NCBI GenBank assembly: GCA_963819075.1
Contig: CAWFUP010000001.1
Coordinates: 310,001 to 374,000, forward strand
Length of the DNA stretch: 64,000 nt
Origin: CAVQBJ01 sp963819075
GTDB taxonomy: Bacteria > Actinomycetota > Thermoleophilia > Solirubrobacterales > Solirubrobacteraceae
Direction: 5' to 3'
Shown here: in pieces, positions 7,543 to 16,074 of the stretch
Numbering within the stretch: position 1 is the stretch's first letter
Layout of the letters: every line of letters starts with the position of its first letter
The notes under the pieces: generated by a model
Database searches by the model: none
What the model saw: only the letters and a program-made list of their open reading frames with translations
Told to the model about the DNA's origin: nothing
Made by a program: the position numbers and the translations under genes

Positions 7543-9684
7543 TCAGATCGCCCTGAGCACCCCGACCACGTCCTCGGCCTCGCACGGGCGCGAGAACAGG
7601 AACCCCTGCGCCACGTCGACGCCGAGGCTCTGCAGCACGGTCAGCTGCTCGGCCGTCTCCACGCCCTCGGCCAGCACACGCACATCAAGGGCATGCGCGA
7701 GCGAGGTGATCGCCGCGATCATCTGCAGATCGTCGCCCGACCCCGGGAGCCCGGCCACGAACGAGCGGTCGATCTTCAGCAGGTCGACCGGCAGGTGCCG
7801 CAGGTAGGCGAGCGAGGAGTAGCCGGTGCCGAAGTCGTCGAGCGCGACGATGACGCCGAGCGCGCGCACGGACTCGAGGACCGCGGCGCTCTCGCCCGGG
7901 CGCTCGATGAGCGAGGTCTCGGTGACCTCGAGCATGAGCCGCGACGGCTCGAGCCCGGCCTCGGCGCAAACGTGCGCTACCCGCGCCGGGAGCCCCGGCT
8001 CGGCGAGCTCGTACGCGGACAGGTTCACCGAGATACGCAGATCCTGCTCGGGCATCGCGGCGAGGAATCGCGCCCCGTCGCGGCAGGCCTGGGCCAGCAC
8101 CTGGCGCCCGAGCGCGTGGATCAGACCGGTGTCCTCGGCGATCGCGATGAACTGTCCGGGGGCGACGTCGCCGCGGTTGGGCAGCGCCAGTCGTGCCAGG
8201 GCCTCCACGCCAAGTGGGCGGTCGTCGACGAGGTCGACGATCGGTTGATAGACCACGCGCAGGCCCCTCTCCGAGAGGGCGCGGCGTAGCCCTTGTTCGA
8301 TTTCGAGCTCGGCCGTCGCGTGCTCGCTCATCTCGCGCCGGAACACCTCGACCCGGTCGACGCCCGCCTCCTGAGCGCGATGCATCGCCGCCATCGCCTC
8401 GCGCAGCAGGGCCATCGCGCCCTCCTCGGGGTCCCGCGCCACCGCGATGCCGATCGACGCCGTCACGATCAGGTCGCGACCCCCGACCGGCACGGGCCCA
8501 CGGATCGCCGCGGCGATGCGCTCAGCGAGTTCGCGCGCGCCGCGCTCGTCGACCTCGCTGACCACGACGATCTCGTCGGCGCCGAATCGGGCCACCGTGT
8601 CGAGCGGCCGGGCCGTCGCCCGCACGCGCTCGGCCAGCAGGCGCAGCAGCTCGTCGCCGGCGTGATAGCCGAGCGATCGATTGACGCGCTTGAGGCGGTC
8701 GACGTCGATGTGCAGCACCGCGGGCGCGCTGCCACCGTGCGCCGCCCGTTCGAGCGCCTGCTCGAGGCGGTCGACGAGCAGCGCGCGGTTCGGTAGCCCG
8801 GTCAGCGCATCGTGGGTGGTCGCATGCGCGAGTCGCTCGCTCGCGCGGCGTGCCGCCTTGCCGGCGGCGCGCCGGGCCGCGCGCTGGCGCTCGCTGTCGG
8901 TGATGTCGTGGCACACGCCGATCAGCCGCTGCGGCGTGCCGAGGTCGTCGCGGACGACCATCGCCCGGGTGGACAGCGTGCGCACCTCTCCGTCGGGGCG
9001 CAGGATCCGCTCACGCGTGCGCACCGGCTTGCCGCGCTCGAGCGCACCGGCGAGCCCGTCGCGCACGGCGTCGCGATCGGCTGGGTGCACGCGCTCCAGG
9101 AACGCCTCGAGCGTCGCGCCGAACGACTGCGGCTCCAGCCCGTAGATCCGATACAGCTCGTCCGTCCACGAGACCCGGTTCTCGACGATGTCCCACTCGA
9201 AGCTGCCGATGTGCGCCACGCGCTGTGCCTCGCACAGCTGGCGCTCGCGCTCACGCAGGTCGTGCTCCGTGGCCACGCTGTCGGTGATGTCGATCCCGGC
9301 CATGACGTAGTAACCGGGGCTCCCATCGGGCGCGTCGAGCGTGCTGAGGCGCCAGTCGATCACCCGCGCCTGGCCGTCGCCCCCCGGCGACCGCCGGCGC
9401 AGCGTCGCCGTCGCCAGCGCGTCGCCGTTGGGCGACGCCAGCTCGGCGAGCAGCACGGCGGGCTCACCGTCGTCGGCGAACAGCTCCACCCACCCACGGC
9501 CCTGCGCGTCGGCCGCCGTCCGCCCGGTGAGACGCTCGCAGGCGCGGTTGAACCGCACGATGCGCTCGTCGCGATCGAGCACCGCGAGGAGCACCGCGGC
9601 CGCGTCGACGGCCGCCGCTTCCAGCTCGCCCCCCTGGTACAGCTCTCGTCGCACGGTTCCGACCTTCCGGGGTCCTTGGTCCAT
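7543..9684 (-). CDS. PAS-PAS-GGDEF-EAL cyclic-di-GMP protein
   Basis: A 713-aa signalling protein. Two PAS domains (about 25-140 and 150-270; the second is PAS_3-like with YRIYGLEP and ILRPDGEVR) precede a GGDEF domain (about 285-440) and an EAL domain (about 455-710). The GGDEF motif reads RFGADEI near residue 365, so the second glycine of the active loop is lost and cyclase activity is doubtful. The EAL side keeps VEAL near 490, DDFGTGYSS near 613, LKIDRSF and EGVET, so it should be a working c-di-GMP phosphodiesterase. It is probably cytoplasmic, with no membrane helix. I chose the ATG at 9682-9684; GTG at 9685-9687 is adjacent. Confidence 0.9.
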   Translation of the reverse strand: MDQGPRKVGTVRRELYQGGELEAAAVDAAAVLLAVLDRDERIVRFNRACERLTGRTAADAQGRGWVELFADDGEPAVLLAELASPNGDALATATLRRRSPGGDGQARVIDWRLSTLDAPDGSPGYYVMAGIDITDSVATEHDLRERERQLCEAQRVAHIGSFEWDIVENRVSWTDELYRIYGLEPQSFGATLEAFLERVHPADRDAVRDGLAGALERGKPVRTRERILRPDGEVRTLSTRAMVVRDDLGTPQRLIGVCHDITDSERQRAARRAAGKAARRASERLAHATTHDALTGLPNRALLVDRLEQALERAAHGGSAPAVLHIDVDRLKRVNRSLGYHAGDELLRLLAERVRATARPLDTVARFGADEIVVVSEVDERGARELAERIAAAIRGPVPVGGRDLIVTASIGIAVARDPEEGAMALLREAMAAMHRAQEAGVDRVEVFRREMSEHATAELEIEQGLRRALSERGLRVVYQPIVDLVDDRPLGVEALARLALPNRGDVAPGQFIAIAEDTGLIHALGRQVLAQACRDGARFLAAMPEQDLRISVNLSAYELAEPGLPARVAHVCAEAGLEPSRLMLEVTETSLIERPGESAAVLESVRALGVIVALDDFGTGYSSLAYLRHLPVDLLKIDRSFVAGLPGSGDDLQMIAAITSLAHALDVRVLAEGVETAEQLTVLQSLGVDVAQGFLFSRPCEAEDVVGVLRAI

Positions 9685-9780
9685 CACACTCGATCGATTC
9701 GGTGAAGTCAAGGGCGCCGGCCCTTCGTCGTAGGATCCCGAGACGCCGCGCCCGCGCCCCGGACGTATGCTGCGCGCCAC

Positions 9781-10704
9781 ATGTCCTCGCGACCCGGAGG
9801 AGACCCTCAGGCGCCGGCGACGCCGGAGGCCGCTGCCGTGGAGCTGCCGGCCGGGGTCACCGTCGGCCACTGGACGGACCCGATCGGGATGACCGGCTGC
9901 ACGGTGATCCTGACGCCCGGCGGCGCCGTGGCCGGCGTCGATGTCCGGGGCGGCGCGCCGGGAACGCTCGGCACGGACGCGCTCGCACCGGGGCGGGTGG
10001 CGCCGCTCGGGCACGCGGTGCTGATGACCGGCGGCAGCGCGTTCGGCCTGGCCGCGGCCGACGGCGTGATGCGCTACCTCGACGACCGCGACATCGGCTT
10101 CGCGCTCGGCCCGGTTCGCGTGCCGATCGTCGGCGGCGCGGTGATCTTCGATCTGCTCTACGGCGAATCGAGCGCCCGGCCCGACGCCGCGTCCGGATAC
10201 GCCGCCTGCCTGGCGGCGACGACCACGCCGGCCATCGGCGCGGTCGGGGTCGGCGCCGGCGCGACGGTGGCTAAGGCCGGCGGCGGCGCCGACACCCGCC
10301 CGGGGGGACTGGGCATCGCCAGCATGCGCATGCACGGCGCCACGGTGACGGCGGTGACCGTGGCCAACAGCGTCGGCGGGATCTGGGACGACGAGCGCCA
10401 CGAGTGGGTGGCGCCGCTGACGAGCTGGGACCGCGAGTCGAACCTGCTCCCCGGCGCCAACACCACGCTGGTGACGGTCGTCACCGACGCGCGCCTGACC
10501 AAGGATCAGGCCCACCGCGTGGCCACGGTCGCCCACGGCGGCCTCGCCCGCGCCGTGCGCCCCGCGCACACGATGTACGACGGCGACACGATCTTCTGCC
10601 TCGCCACGGGTGCCGTCGAGGTGCCCTACGACGCCGTCGAGGTCCTCGCGGCCGACCTCGTCGCGCGAGCACTCGCCCTGGGCGTGCGGGCGGCGCAACA
10701 GTAG
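9781..10704 (+). CDS. P1/S58 family peptidase (DmpA-like aminopeptidase)
   Basis: A 307-aa member of the S58 (DmpA/BapA, 'L-aminopeptidase/D-esterase') family. These are self-cleaving N-terminal nucleophile enzymes that remove N-terminal residues from peptides, sometimes D- or beta-amino acids. Seen are the N-terminal GVTVGHWTDPIGMTGCTV, the central MTGGSAFGLAAADGV motif (about 82-96) and the later GANTTLVTVVTDA (about 226-238), where the family's processing site and nucleophile lie; here Thr rather than Ser occupies the site. Length is usual. It starts at ATG 9781, 96 bp from the divergent GGDEF-EAL gene. Confidence 0.85.
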   Translation: MSSRPGGDPQAPATPEAAAVELPAGVTVGHWTDPIGMTGCTVILTPGGAVAGVDVRGGAPGTLGTDALAPGRVAPLGHAVLMTGGSAFGLAAADGVMRYLDDRDIGFALGPVRVPIVGGAVIFDLLYGESSARPDAASGYAACLAATTTPAIGAVGVGAGATVAKAGGGADTRPGGLGIASMRMHGATVTAVTVANSVGGIWDDERHEWVAPLTSWDRESNLLPGANTTLVTVVTDARLTKDQAHRVATVAHGGLARAVRPAHTMYDGDTIFCLATGAVEVPYDAVEVLAADLVARALALGVRAAQQ

Positions 10705-10730
10705 GCGGGGTCGGCCCGTCTCCAGGCGCG

Positions 10731-10746
10731 ATATACTTTACTATAT
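10731..10746 (+). promoter_or_regulatory. AT-rich promoter/operator of the XRE-toxin pair
   Basis: An isolated AT-rich patch in GC-rich DNA: ATATA (10731-10735) and TATAT (10742-10746) form a 5-bp inverted repeat around CTTTAC. TATACT at 10732-10737 fits a -10 box. Transcription would then start about at the ATG (10745), giving a leaderless message. The inverted repeat overlaps the -10, as expected for an autoregulating antitoxin. Confidence 0.5.
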
Positions 10747-11071
10747 GGATAGCCCCGGAGAGCTGATCCGCGCCGAACGTTGCCGACTCGGTCTCTCACA
10801 GGCCTCCTTGGCGCGGCGCGCCGGCACCACGCAAGCTGCCGTCAGCCGCATCGAGCGGGGGTTGACCACTCCGACATGGGACACCGTGCGGGCGCTGATG
10901 CTCGCCCTCGGATGTGAGCCCGACCTTCGTTTGAAGCGATTGGCGGGAAGATGGGATCCCGTGCATCTCGCTGAGCTCCGTGCCCGACCGCCAGCCGAGC
11001 GGCTCGCCCTCGCTCTGTCGGCGAACCGCCTTGCCGGGCGCCTGCGCGAGGCCGGACGTGCCGCCGTCTGA
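10745..11071 (+). CDS. XRE-family helix-turn-helix protein (putative antitoxin)
   Basis: A 108-aa Cro/cI-type regulator. The HTH is at about 5-60 (LIRAERCRLGLSQASLARRA, then TTQAAVSRIERG). The C-terminal 45 residues are Arg/Leu/Ala-rich and could bind the partner. It overlaps the next gene by 14 bp, a typical toxin-antitoxin layout with the HTH protein first. The start is the ATG just downstream of a -10-like TATACT, with no SD, so a leaderless transcript is likely. It probably represses its own promoter. Confidence 0.8.
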   Translation: MDSPGELIRAERCRLGLSQASLARRAGTTQAAVSRIERGLTTPTWDTVRALMLALGCEPDLRLKRLAGRWDPVHLAELRARPPAERLALALSANRLAGRLREAGRAAV

Positions 11072-11552
11072 GAACCGTGATGCTCCGCTCGACGCCGAGC
11101 TGATCCTGCGCGTGCTGTTCGACCACCAGGTCGACTACGTGCTGGTGGGAGGACTCGCCGTGCAGACCCACGGGCACACCCGCACCACGATCGACGTGGA
11201 TCTCATCCCGGCGCCGGATCCGGTGAATCTCGAGCGTCTCGCGGCGGCACTCAACGAGCTCGAGGCAACCGTCGTGAACCCGGGCGCCGAAGGGGTCGCC
11301 ATCAGCGCTCGGATGTTGCCGCGGGCGACGCTCTGGCAGTTCGCCACGCGCCACGGAGCCATTGACGTGCTCCACGATGCTCCGGGCGCGCCCGCGTATG
11401 ACGACCTGCGCCGCGGCGCGCTCGAGATCCGTCTCTCCGGGATGCAGATCGCCGTCGCCGGGCGCGACGATCTGATCAGCATGAAGCGGGCGAGCGGCCG
11501 CCCGGTCGATCTCGACGATCTCGCTGCGCTGACCCAGAGCGCTCCGGGCTGA
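11058..11552 (+). CDS. AbiEii/MNT-type nucleotidyltransferase (putative toxin)
   Basis: A 164-aa nucleotidyltransferase-fold protein. The signature hGG followed by DxD is present: VGGLAVQTHGHTRTTIDVDL at about 31-50. This motif binds NTP and metal in minimal nucleotidyltransferases and in AbiEii toxins, which modify tRNA or proteins. Later segments (GRDDLISMKRASGRPVDLDD) match the C-terminal helix of this family. I chose GTG at 11058 because it gives a compact protein overlapping the XRE gene by 14 bp; longer in-frame starts run into that gene. Toxin activity is inferred from family and gene order. Confidence 0.78.
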   Translation: MPPSENRDAPLDAELILRVLFDHQVDYVLVGGLAVQTHGHTRTTIDVDLIPAPDPVNLERLAAALNELEATVVNPGAEGVAISARMLPRATLWQFATRHGAIDVLHDAPGAPAYDDLRRGALEIRLSGMQIAVAGRDDLISMKRASGRPVDLDDLAALTQSAPG

Positions 11553-11670
11553 TCGCGGCCGTGTGACGCCAACCGCGCGGGCTCAGTGCCCAGCCCGCCC
11601 CCGGACGCGTCGCCCGACGCCCCGATACCCCGCCGCGCGCCTATCCTCACGGAGCAGCGCCCGACACCCG

Positions 11671-13191
11671 ATGAGCGTCTCCGCACCACCCGCCTCCGCC
11701 TCCACCGCCGACACGACCGAGCTCCCCGCGCTCGGCGGAGGAGGCCGATCGTGGCGCATCCCCGCCCCCCTCGCCTGGGTCCTCCTGCTCGCGCTGGCCT
11801 TTGCGGCGGCGGCGGTCGCCTTGCACCTGCTCTCGCACGAGCTGACCGACGACACGTACGCGTTCCTCGACTGGGGCCGCGACCTGCGCGCCGGCCACCT
11901 CCCGCCGCTGCTCGAGAGCCGCACGTTTCACCCGGTGCCGATCCTCACCGGGGCGCTGCTGTCGCTGCTCGGCTCGGCGGCTCCGTCGGCGACCGTCCTG
12001 TGCGCCGTCGCCGGGCTCGTGCTGCTCGGCGTGGCCGGCTGGCGGGTCAGCCGTCTGCTCGGACTGCGCCAGCCGGCGCCGGCGTTCGCGGCGTTCCTGA
12101 TCGTCACCAGCCCGATGCTCGTCGCGATCTCGTTCGGCGCCTACATCAACCTGCCGTTCGCGGTGCTGCTCATGTGGGCGCTCGTGTGGGAGCTGCGCGG
12201 GCGCCGCCGCGCCGTGTGGACGCTGCTCGTCATCGCCGGGCTCGTGCGTCCCGAGGGGTGGGCGTTCCTGCTCTCCTACGGCGCGCTCGACTGGTGGCGA
12301 GCCGGCCGGCCGGTCCTCTCGCGCCGGCTGCCGGCGATCGTGGCGCTCGCCGTCGCGCCGATGGCGCTGTGGCTGTTCCTGGAGTGGCGCTTCTTCGGCA
12401 CGCCCCTGTACTCGTTCACGAACACGCGCGCGCCGCCGGGCACCGTTCAGGCCTCCTCCTCGCTGCACGGACTGTGGACGACGCTCGAGTTCTGCCTCGC
12501 GCTGCCCGGCCTGGTGGCGGCGGTGATCGGCGCCGTCGTCGTCCTGCGCCTGTCCCCGCGGCGCGCCGCGCTGACCACGCTCGGCATGACCGGCGTGGCC
12601 GCGATCACCGTCGCGGTCCTGGCCAAGTCGAAGTTCAACGTCCCCGACCGGCACTTCTCGGTTCTCATCTCGCTGTTGTGCGTCCTGGCCGCGGCCGGGG
12701 CGACGGCACCGGCGCAGTGGCTCGCTCGCCGGCGCCCGCAGGCGCGCGCGGCGGCGTTCGCGCTCGGGCTGGCCGGGGCGGCGCTCGTCGTCGCGCTCGG
12801 CGCCTCCACCGAGCACCAGAAGCTCACCTACGACTTCGACGTGTTCCGCCTCGAGCGAACGAGCGGCAACGAGCTCGACGCGACGATCGCGCGCATCGGG
12901 CCGCGGCTGGACGTGCGGGGCGCGGCGTGGCACTCGGTGGCCGCCACCGCGGCCGTCGTCGAGTCCGAGCTCGTCTGGGACCTGCACGTTCCCTACGACG
13001 TTGTCGACGACCGCACATCGAACACGACGCAGCTGCTCGTCCAACCGGCCCCGAAGATCTGGAAGAGCCTGCATCACCGCGGCCTGACCGACCGCACGAT
13101 CGTCGCCGTGCCCCGCGGCTGGAGTAACGTCACCGGCGGGACGTGGCGCGTGTACTCCCCGCAGTCGAGCCGGCCCGTGCGTCTCGGCTGA
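11671..13191 (+). CDS. Multi-pass membrane protein, GT-C glycosyltransferase-like
   Basis: A 506-aa integral membrane protein with about ten predicted hydrophobic segments. After the first segment comes LTDDTYAFLDWGRDL (about 60-75), resembling the acidic motif in the first external loop of GT-C enzymes that use polyprenyl-phosphate sugars. The C-terminal third (about 390-506) looks like a soluble, probably external domain. It also resembles uncharacterised actinobacterial 'mannosyltransferase-like' proteins. The start is ATG 11671 (MSVSAPPASA); an upstream in-frame ATG at 11563 would add an Arg/Pro-rich tail that is probably not translated. Specific substrate unknown. Confidence 0.65.
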   Translation: MSVSAPPASASTADTTELPALGGGGRSWRIPAPLAWVLLLALAFAAAAVALHLLSHELTDDTYAFLDWGRDLRAGHLPPLLESRTFHPVPILTGALLSLLGSAAPSATVLCAVAGLVLLGVAGWRVSRLLGLRQPAPAFAAFLIVTSPMLVAISFGAYINLPFAVLLMWALVWELRGRRRAVWTLLVIAGLVRPEGWAFLLSYGALDWWRAGRPVLSRRLPAIVALAVAPMALWLFLEWRFFGTPLYSFTNTRAPPGTVQASSSLHGLWTTLEFCLALPGLVAAVIGAVVVLRLSPRRAALTTLGMTGVAAITVAVLAKSKFNVPDRHFSVLISLLCVLAAAGATAPAQWLARRRPQARAAAFALGLAGAALVVALGASTEHQKLTYDFDVFRLERTSGNELDATIARIGPRLDVRGAAWHSVAATAAVVESELVWDLHVPYDVVDDRTSNTTQLLVQPAPKIWKSLHHRGLTDRTIVAVPRGWSNVTGGTWRVYSPQSSRPVRLG

Positions 13192-13251
13192 CAGCGTCCC
13201 TGAGCGGCTTCTCATTTCCGAGCCGCCGCGGCGCGGCACAATGAACGAGCG

Positions 13252-13557
13252 ATGCATCGCGAACTCAACGCGCGCCAAGCCGGCCTCGACCGCATCCGCC
13301 AGATCGATCGCTGGATGATCGCCGGCGTCGTGGCGTTCACGCTCGTGTTCTCCGGGGCCGCCGCGCAGGCCTTCAAGGGCCATCAGACGCATCCGTCCTC
13401 AAGCTCGGCGTCGGGCGGCGCCGCCGCCGCTCCCCCCGCACCGAGCACGGACCCGAACGCGTCATCCTCGGACCCCAACGCGTCGGCGGTCCCGCCGCCG
13501 GATCAGACGCAGGTGCCGGCGCCGGTCCCGAGTCCGGTGGTGACGGCGTCCTCGTGA
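13252..13557 (+). CDS. Small single-pass membrane protein with Pro/Ser-rich tail
   Basis: A 101-aa protein: an N-terminal charged stretch (MHRELNARQAGLDRIRQIDR), one membrane helix (about 22-42), then a 55-residue tail rich in Ser, Ala, Pro and Asp (with SSDPNAS). No known family recognised. It ends 22 bp before the ferric-reductase-like gene and may be its partner; in related actinobacteria the neighbours of such reductases are often small membrane or FMN-binding proteins. Confidence 0.6.
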   Translation: MHRELNARQAGLDRIRQIDRWMIAGVVAFTLVFSGAAAQAFKGHQTHPSSSSASGGAAAAPPAPSTDPNASSSDPNASAVPPPDQTQVPAPVPSPVVTASS

Positions 13558-13579
13558 GCGCCGGGCCGGCGCCGCCACG

Positions 13580-14680
13580 ATGATCCTCGCCCTGACCGGC
13601 TCGACCGGCCTCTGGTACCTGACCCGCGCGACCGGCGCGGTCTCGCTCATCCTGCTGACGGTCAGCGTCTGTCTCGGCGTGGCCGACGTGCAGCGCGTGC
13701 AGACGCCGACGCTGCCGCGCTTCGTCATCGATCGCGTCCACCGCGACGCGTCGCTGCTCGCGCTCGCGCTGCTCGTCGTTCACATCCTCACGTCGCTGCT
13801 CGACGGGTTCGCCCCGATCACGCTGATCGACGTGTTCATCCCGTTCACGTCGGCCTACCGGCCGATCTGGCTCGGCCTCGGCACGTTCGCCTCGGACCTG
13901 CTGATCGCGCTCGTCATCACGAGCCTGCTCCGCCATCGACTCGGCTATCGGGCGTGGCGATCGATCCACTGGCTCGCCTACGGGTGCTGGCCGATCGCCG
14001 TCGTGCACGGCCTCGGCACCGGCAGCGACACGAAGAGCGCCTGGATGCTCGTGGTCACCGCCGCCTGCACGGCCGCCGTCTTCGCCGCGGTGTGGGCGCG
14101 CGCGCTGAGCGGCTGGCTCGAGCACCGCGGCGTAAGCGTGTCGGCATTCGGTACAGCCGTGTTCGTGCCGCTCGCGCTCGTCGTGTGGCTGCCGATCGGT
14201 CCGCTCGGCGCCGACTGGGCGCGCCGGGCGGGAACGCCGGCGTCGCTCCTGCGCCGCACGAGCCCGGGCGCGCCGACGAGCTCCGGCGGCGGCCAGAGCA
14301 CCGGCCAGGGCGGCGGGGTGAGCGCCTTCACCGCGCAGGGCACGGGGACCGTGACGCAGGGCCAGACCGCGAGCGGCCTGGCCCAGGTCGACATCAAGCT
14401 GTCCCTGCAGGGCACGTCGCTGAGCGCGCTCGACATCCGCATCGAGGGCCAGCCCCAGCAGGGCGGCGGGCTGTCGATGAGTGCCAGCGACGTCACGCTC
14501 GGTCCGCCGTCTGCCCCGAGGCGCTATCGCGGCGCGATCACCGCGCTGCAGGGGACGAACCTGTCGGCGAGCCTGACCCGAAGCGATGGCACGTCGCTGA
14601 CGCTCAACGCTCAGCTCCAGCTCGATCCGTCGGGCGGCACGACGGCGACCGGGACCGTCTCGGTACAGCCGGGCGGCTGA
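13580..14680 (+). CDS. Ferric-reductase-like transmembrane protein
   Basis: A 366-aa protein. The first ~215 residues hold six or so membrane helices with paired histidines typical of heme-binding ferric reductase-like/MsrQ-type domains: RVHRDASLL and VVHIL (about 52-70), and SIHWLAY with AVVHGLG (about 132-150). The final ~140 residues are outside the membrane and start with a Gly/Ser/Gln linker, followed by a beta-rich domain with repeats of the type VDIKLSLQGTSLSALDIRI, possibly an FMN-binding-like or sensor domain. It probably moves electrons across the membrane; acceptor unknown. Confidence 0.72.
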   Translation: MILALTGSTGLWYLTRATGAVSLILLTVSVCLGVADVQRVQTPTLPRFVIDRVHRDASLLALALLVVHILTSLLDGFAPITLIDVFIPFTSAYRPIWLGLGTFASDLLIALVITSLLRHRLGYRAWRSIHWLAYGCWPIAVVHGLGTGSDTKSAWMLVVTAACTAAVFAAVWARALSGWLEHRGVSVSAFGTAVFVPLALVVWLPIGPLGADWARRAGTPASLLRRTSPGAPTSSGGGQSTGQGGGVSAFTAQGTGTVTQGQTASGLAQVDIKLSLQGTSLSALDIRIEGQPQQGGGLSMSASDVTLGPPSAPRRYRGAITALQGTNLSASLTRSDGTSLTLNAQLQLDPSGGTTATGTVSVQPGG

Positions 14681-14686
14681 GGCCGC

Positions 14687-15835
14687 TCAGCGCGCGTAGA
14701 CGGCGAAGAAGTCGCGGTCGTCGGGCGACAGGTAGCGCTGCGGCGTGCGCACCATGTCGGGCAAGAGGTTCGTCGCCGACTGCCCGCCGCGCCGCCCGTA
14801 GGTGATGAAGCTCACCCAGAAGGAGTTGATGTCGAGCTGCATCGCGCGCACCGCGCCGGCGCGGATGAGGATCGCGGCGAGCGAGCCGACCGTCTGGTTG
14901 TCGGCCGCCGCGTAGATGAGGTTGCCGTGCGCGTCGACGCCGAGGCCCGAGCGCCACACGCGGATCGCGTTGCCGACCGTCACGCCCCATTGCGGCCCGT
15001 CGGCCAGGTTCGGGTTCGGTTGCCCGCCCTCGACGATGAGGGGAAGGTTCTGGCGCGCGAAGTCCACGCCCGGGCCGGCGCTGGAGCCGCCGTGCCAGGA
15101 GACGACGTTCACGCGCCCGTCGGCGTAGTGCACGAACGTGGCCATGCCCGGCTGCAACGGCGCGTAGGTGATCCCGCCGACCGCGAAGCCGCCGTGCGAA
15201 TCGGCCAGCTTGAAGCCCGAGTTGAAGGTGGCCAGCAGCTGTCCGCGGCCGGCCGGTGGGACCTCCATGAGCCCGCGCGGCAAGGTCACCGACGGCTCCA
15301 CGCGTCCCGGATACAGGGCGATCCGCGTGCGCGACGTGTCGATCCAGGCGGCGCCAGCCACCATGCGCGGGTAGTTGGGATCGCTGCGGAAGGTCGTGAG
15401 CTGCACCGGCGCGTCGCGCCCGGTGAAGCCCTCGCTCGGCGACCACACGCCCTCGCCGGGGAGGGCCGGGACGATCGGCGGCGCGATGTTGCGCGGGTGC
15501 AGCACGTTGACGATCGCCACGCGGGGGCGGGCGCCGGGGAGCACACTGAGGCCCGGGCCGCCCTTGGCCGGCGCCTCGAGCGAGTAGTAGAGATCCTCGG
15601 CTTGAACGGCGATGCCGGCCGCCCCGTGATCGCGCAGCCACTCGAACGAGCGGATCGCGAAGGTCGAGTTCGACGGCTGGTTCATCGTGTTGACGTAGGA
15701 GATCGCTATGGGCACGAGGCACACGAGCCAGGCGATGAACACCACGCGGCGCAGCCGCCGCCACGGCGGCACGCGGGGCGGCAGCGGGCGCTCGTAGGAG
15801 CGGGGGGAGGTGGCGGGGGGCGCACTCGTGACCAT
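14687..15835 (-). CDS. Phosphodiester glycosidase (NAGPA-like) family protein, membrane-anchored
   Basis: A 382-aa protein with one N-terminal membrane helix (about 29-48) and a large external domain of the phosphodiester glycosidase/NAGPA (DUF2233) family, which includes the mammalian 'uncovering enzyme' and bacterial exopolysaccharide-related proteins. Seen are LLATFNSGFK (about 201-210), FAVGGITYAPL and, near the C-terminus, AGAVRAMQLDINSFWVSFI, the family hallmark. The gene converges with the ferric-reductase gene with only 6 bp between. Likely role: trimming or remodelling phosphodiester-linked sugars in the envelope. Confidence 0.8.
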   Translation of the reverse strand: MVTSAPPATSPRSYERPLPPRVPPWRRLRRVVFIAWLVCLVPIAISYVNTMNQPSNSTFAIRSFEWLRDHGAAGIAVQAEDLYYSLEAPAKGGPGLSVLPGARPRVAIVNVLHPRNIAPPIVPALPGEGVWSPSEGFTGRDAPVQLTTFRSDPNYPRMVAGAAWIDTSRTRIALYPGRVEPSVTLPRGLMEVPPAGRGQLLATFNSGFKLADSHGGFAVGGITYAPLQPGMATFVHYADGRVNVVSWHGGSSAGPGVDFARQNLPLIVEGGQPNPNLADGPQWGVTVGNAIRVWRSGLGVDAHGNLIYAAADNQTVGSLAAILIRAGAVRAMQLDINSFWVSFITYGRRGGQSATNLLPDMVRTPQRYLSPDDRDFFAVYAR

Positions 15836-16074
15836 GGGATGCCAGCAGCCTAAGGCTCTCGGGAAGGCGTTCGGGGCAGCCTGGCACGACGCCTCTTGGA
15901 TTCCGGTCTACTTAAGAGGATCCTAATTGGGAAAGAGCAGGCCATACGGCAAGGATGTGCGTACTCCAACGTGAGTAAACCCCCACGGATCGCTTAGCTC
16001 GCATTCAGGCTCGCGCGGGCATCATTGCGCGGCCACCCCCGGCGTTGGTCGTCCCCGGCCGGCGCGCCCCCCAG
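15836..16074. promoter_or_regulatory. Divergent intergenic region, locally AT-rich
   Basis: These 239 bp separate the divergent glycosidase and prenyltransferase genes. The centre (about 15895-15945) is noticeably AT-richer than its surroundings (for example CTTAAGAGGATCCTAATTGG), which suggests promoters. No convincing ORF, tRNA or paired operator is visible. Confidence 0.4.

Noticed and set aside
7543..10698. A 1051-aa version of the GGDEF-EAL protein with a long N-terminal extension
   Set aside because: The extra residues are antisense to the S58 peptidase gene and are low-complexity. The PAS domain begins just after the ATG at 9684.
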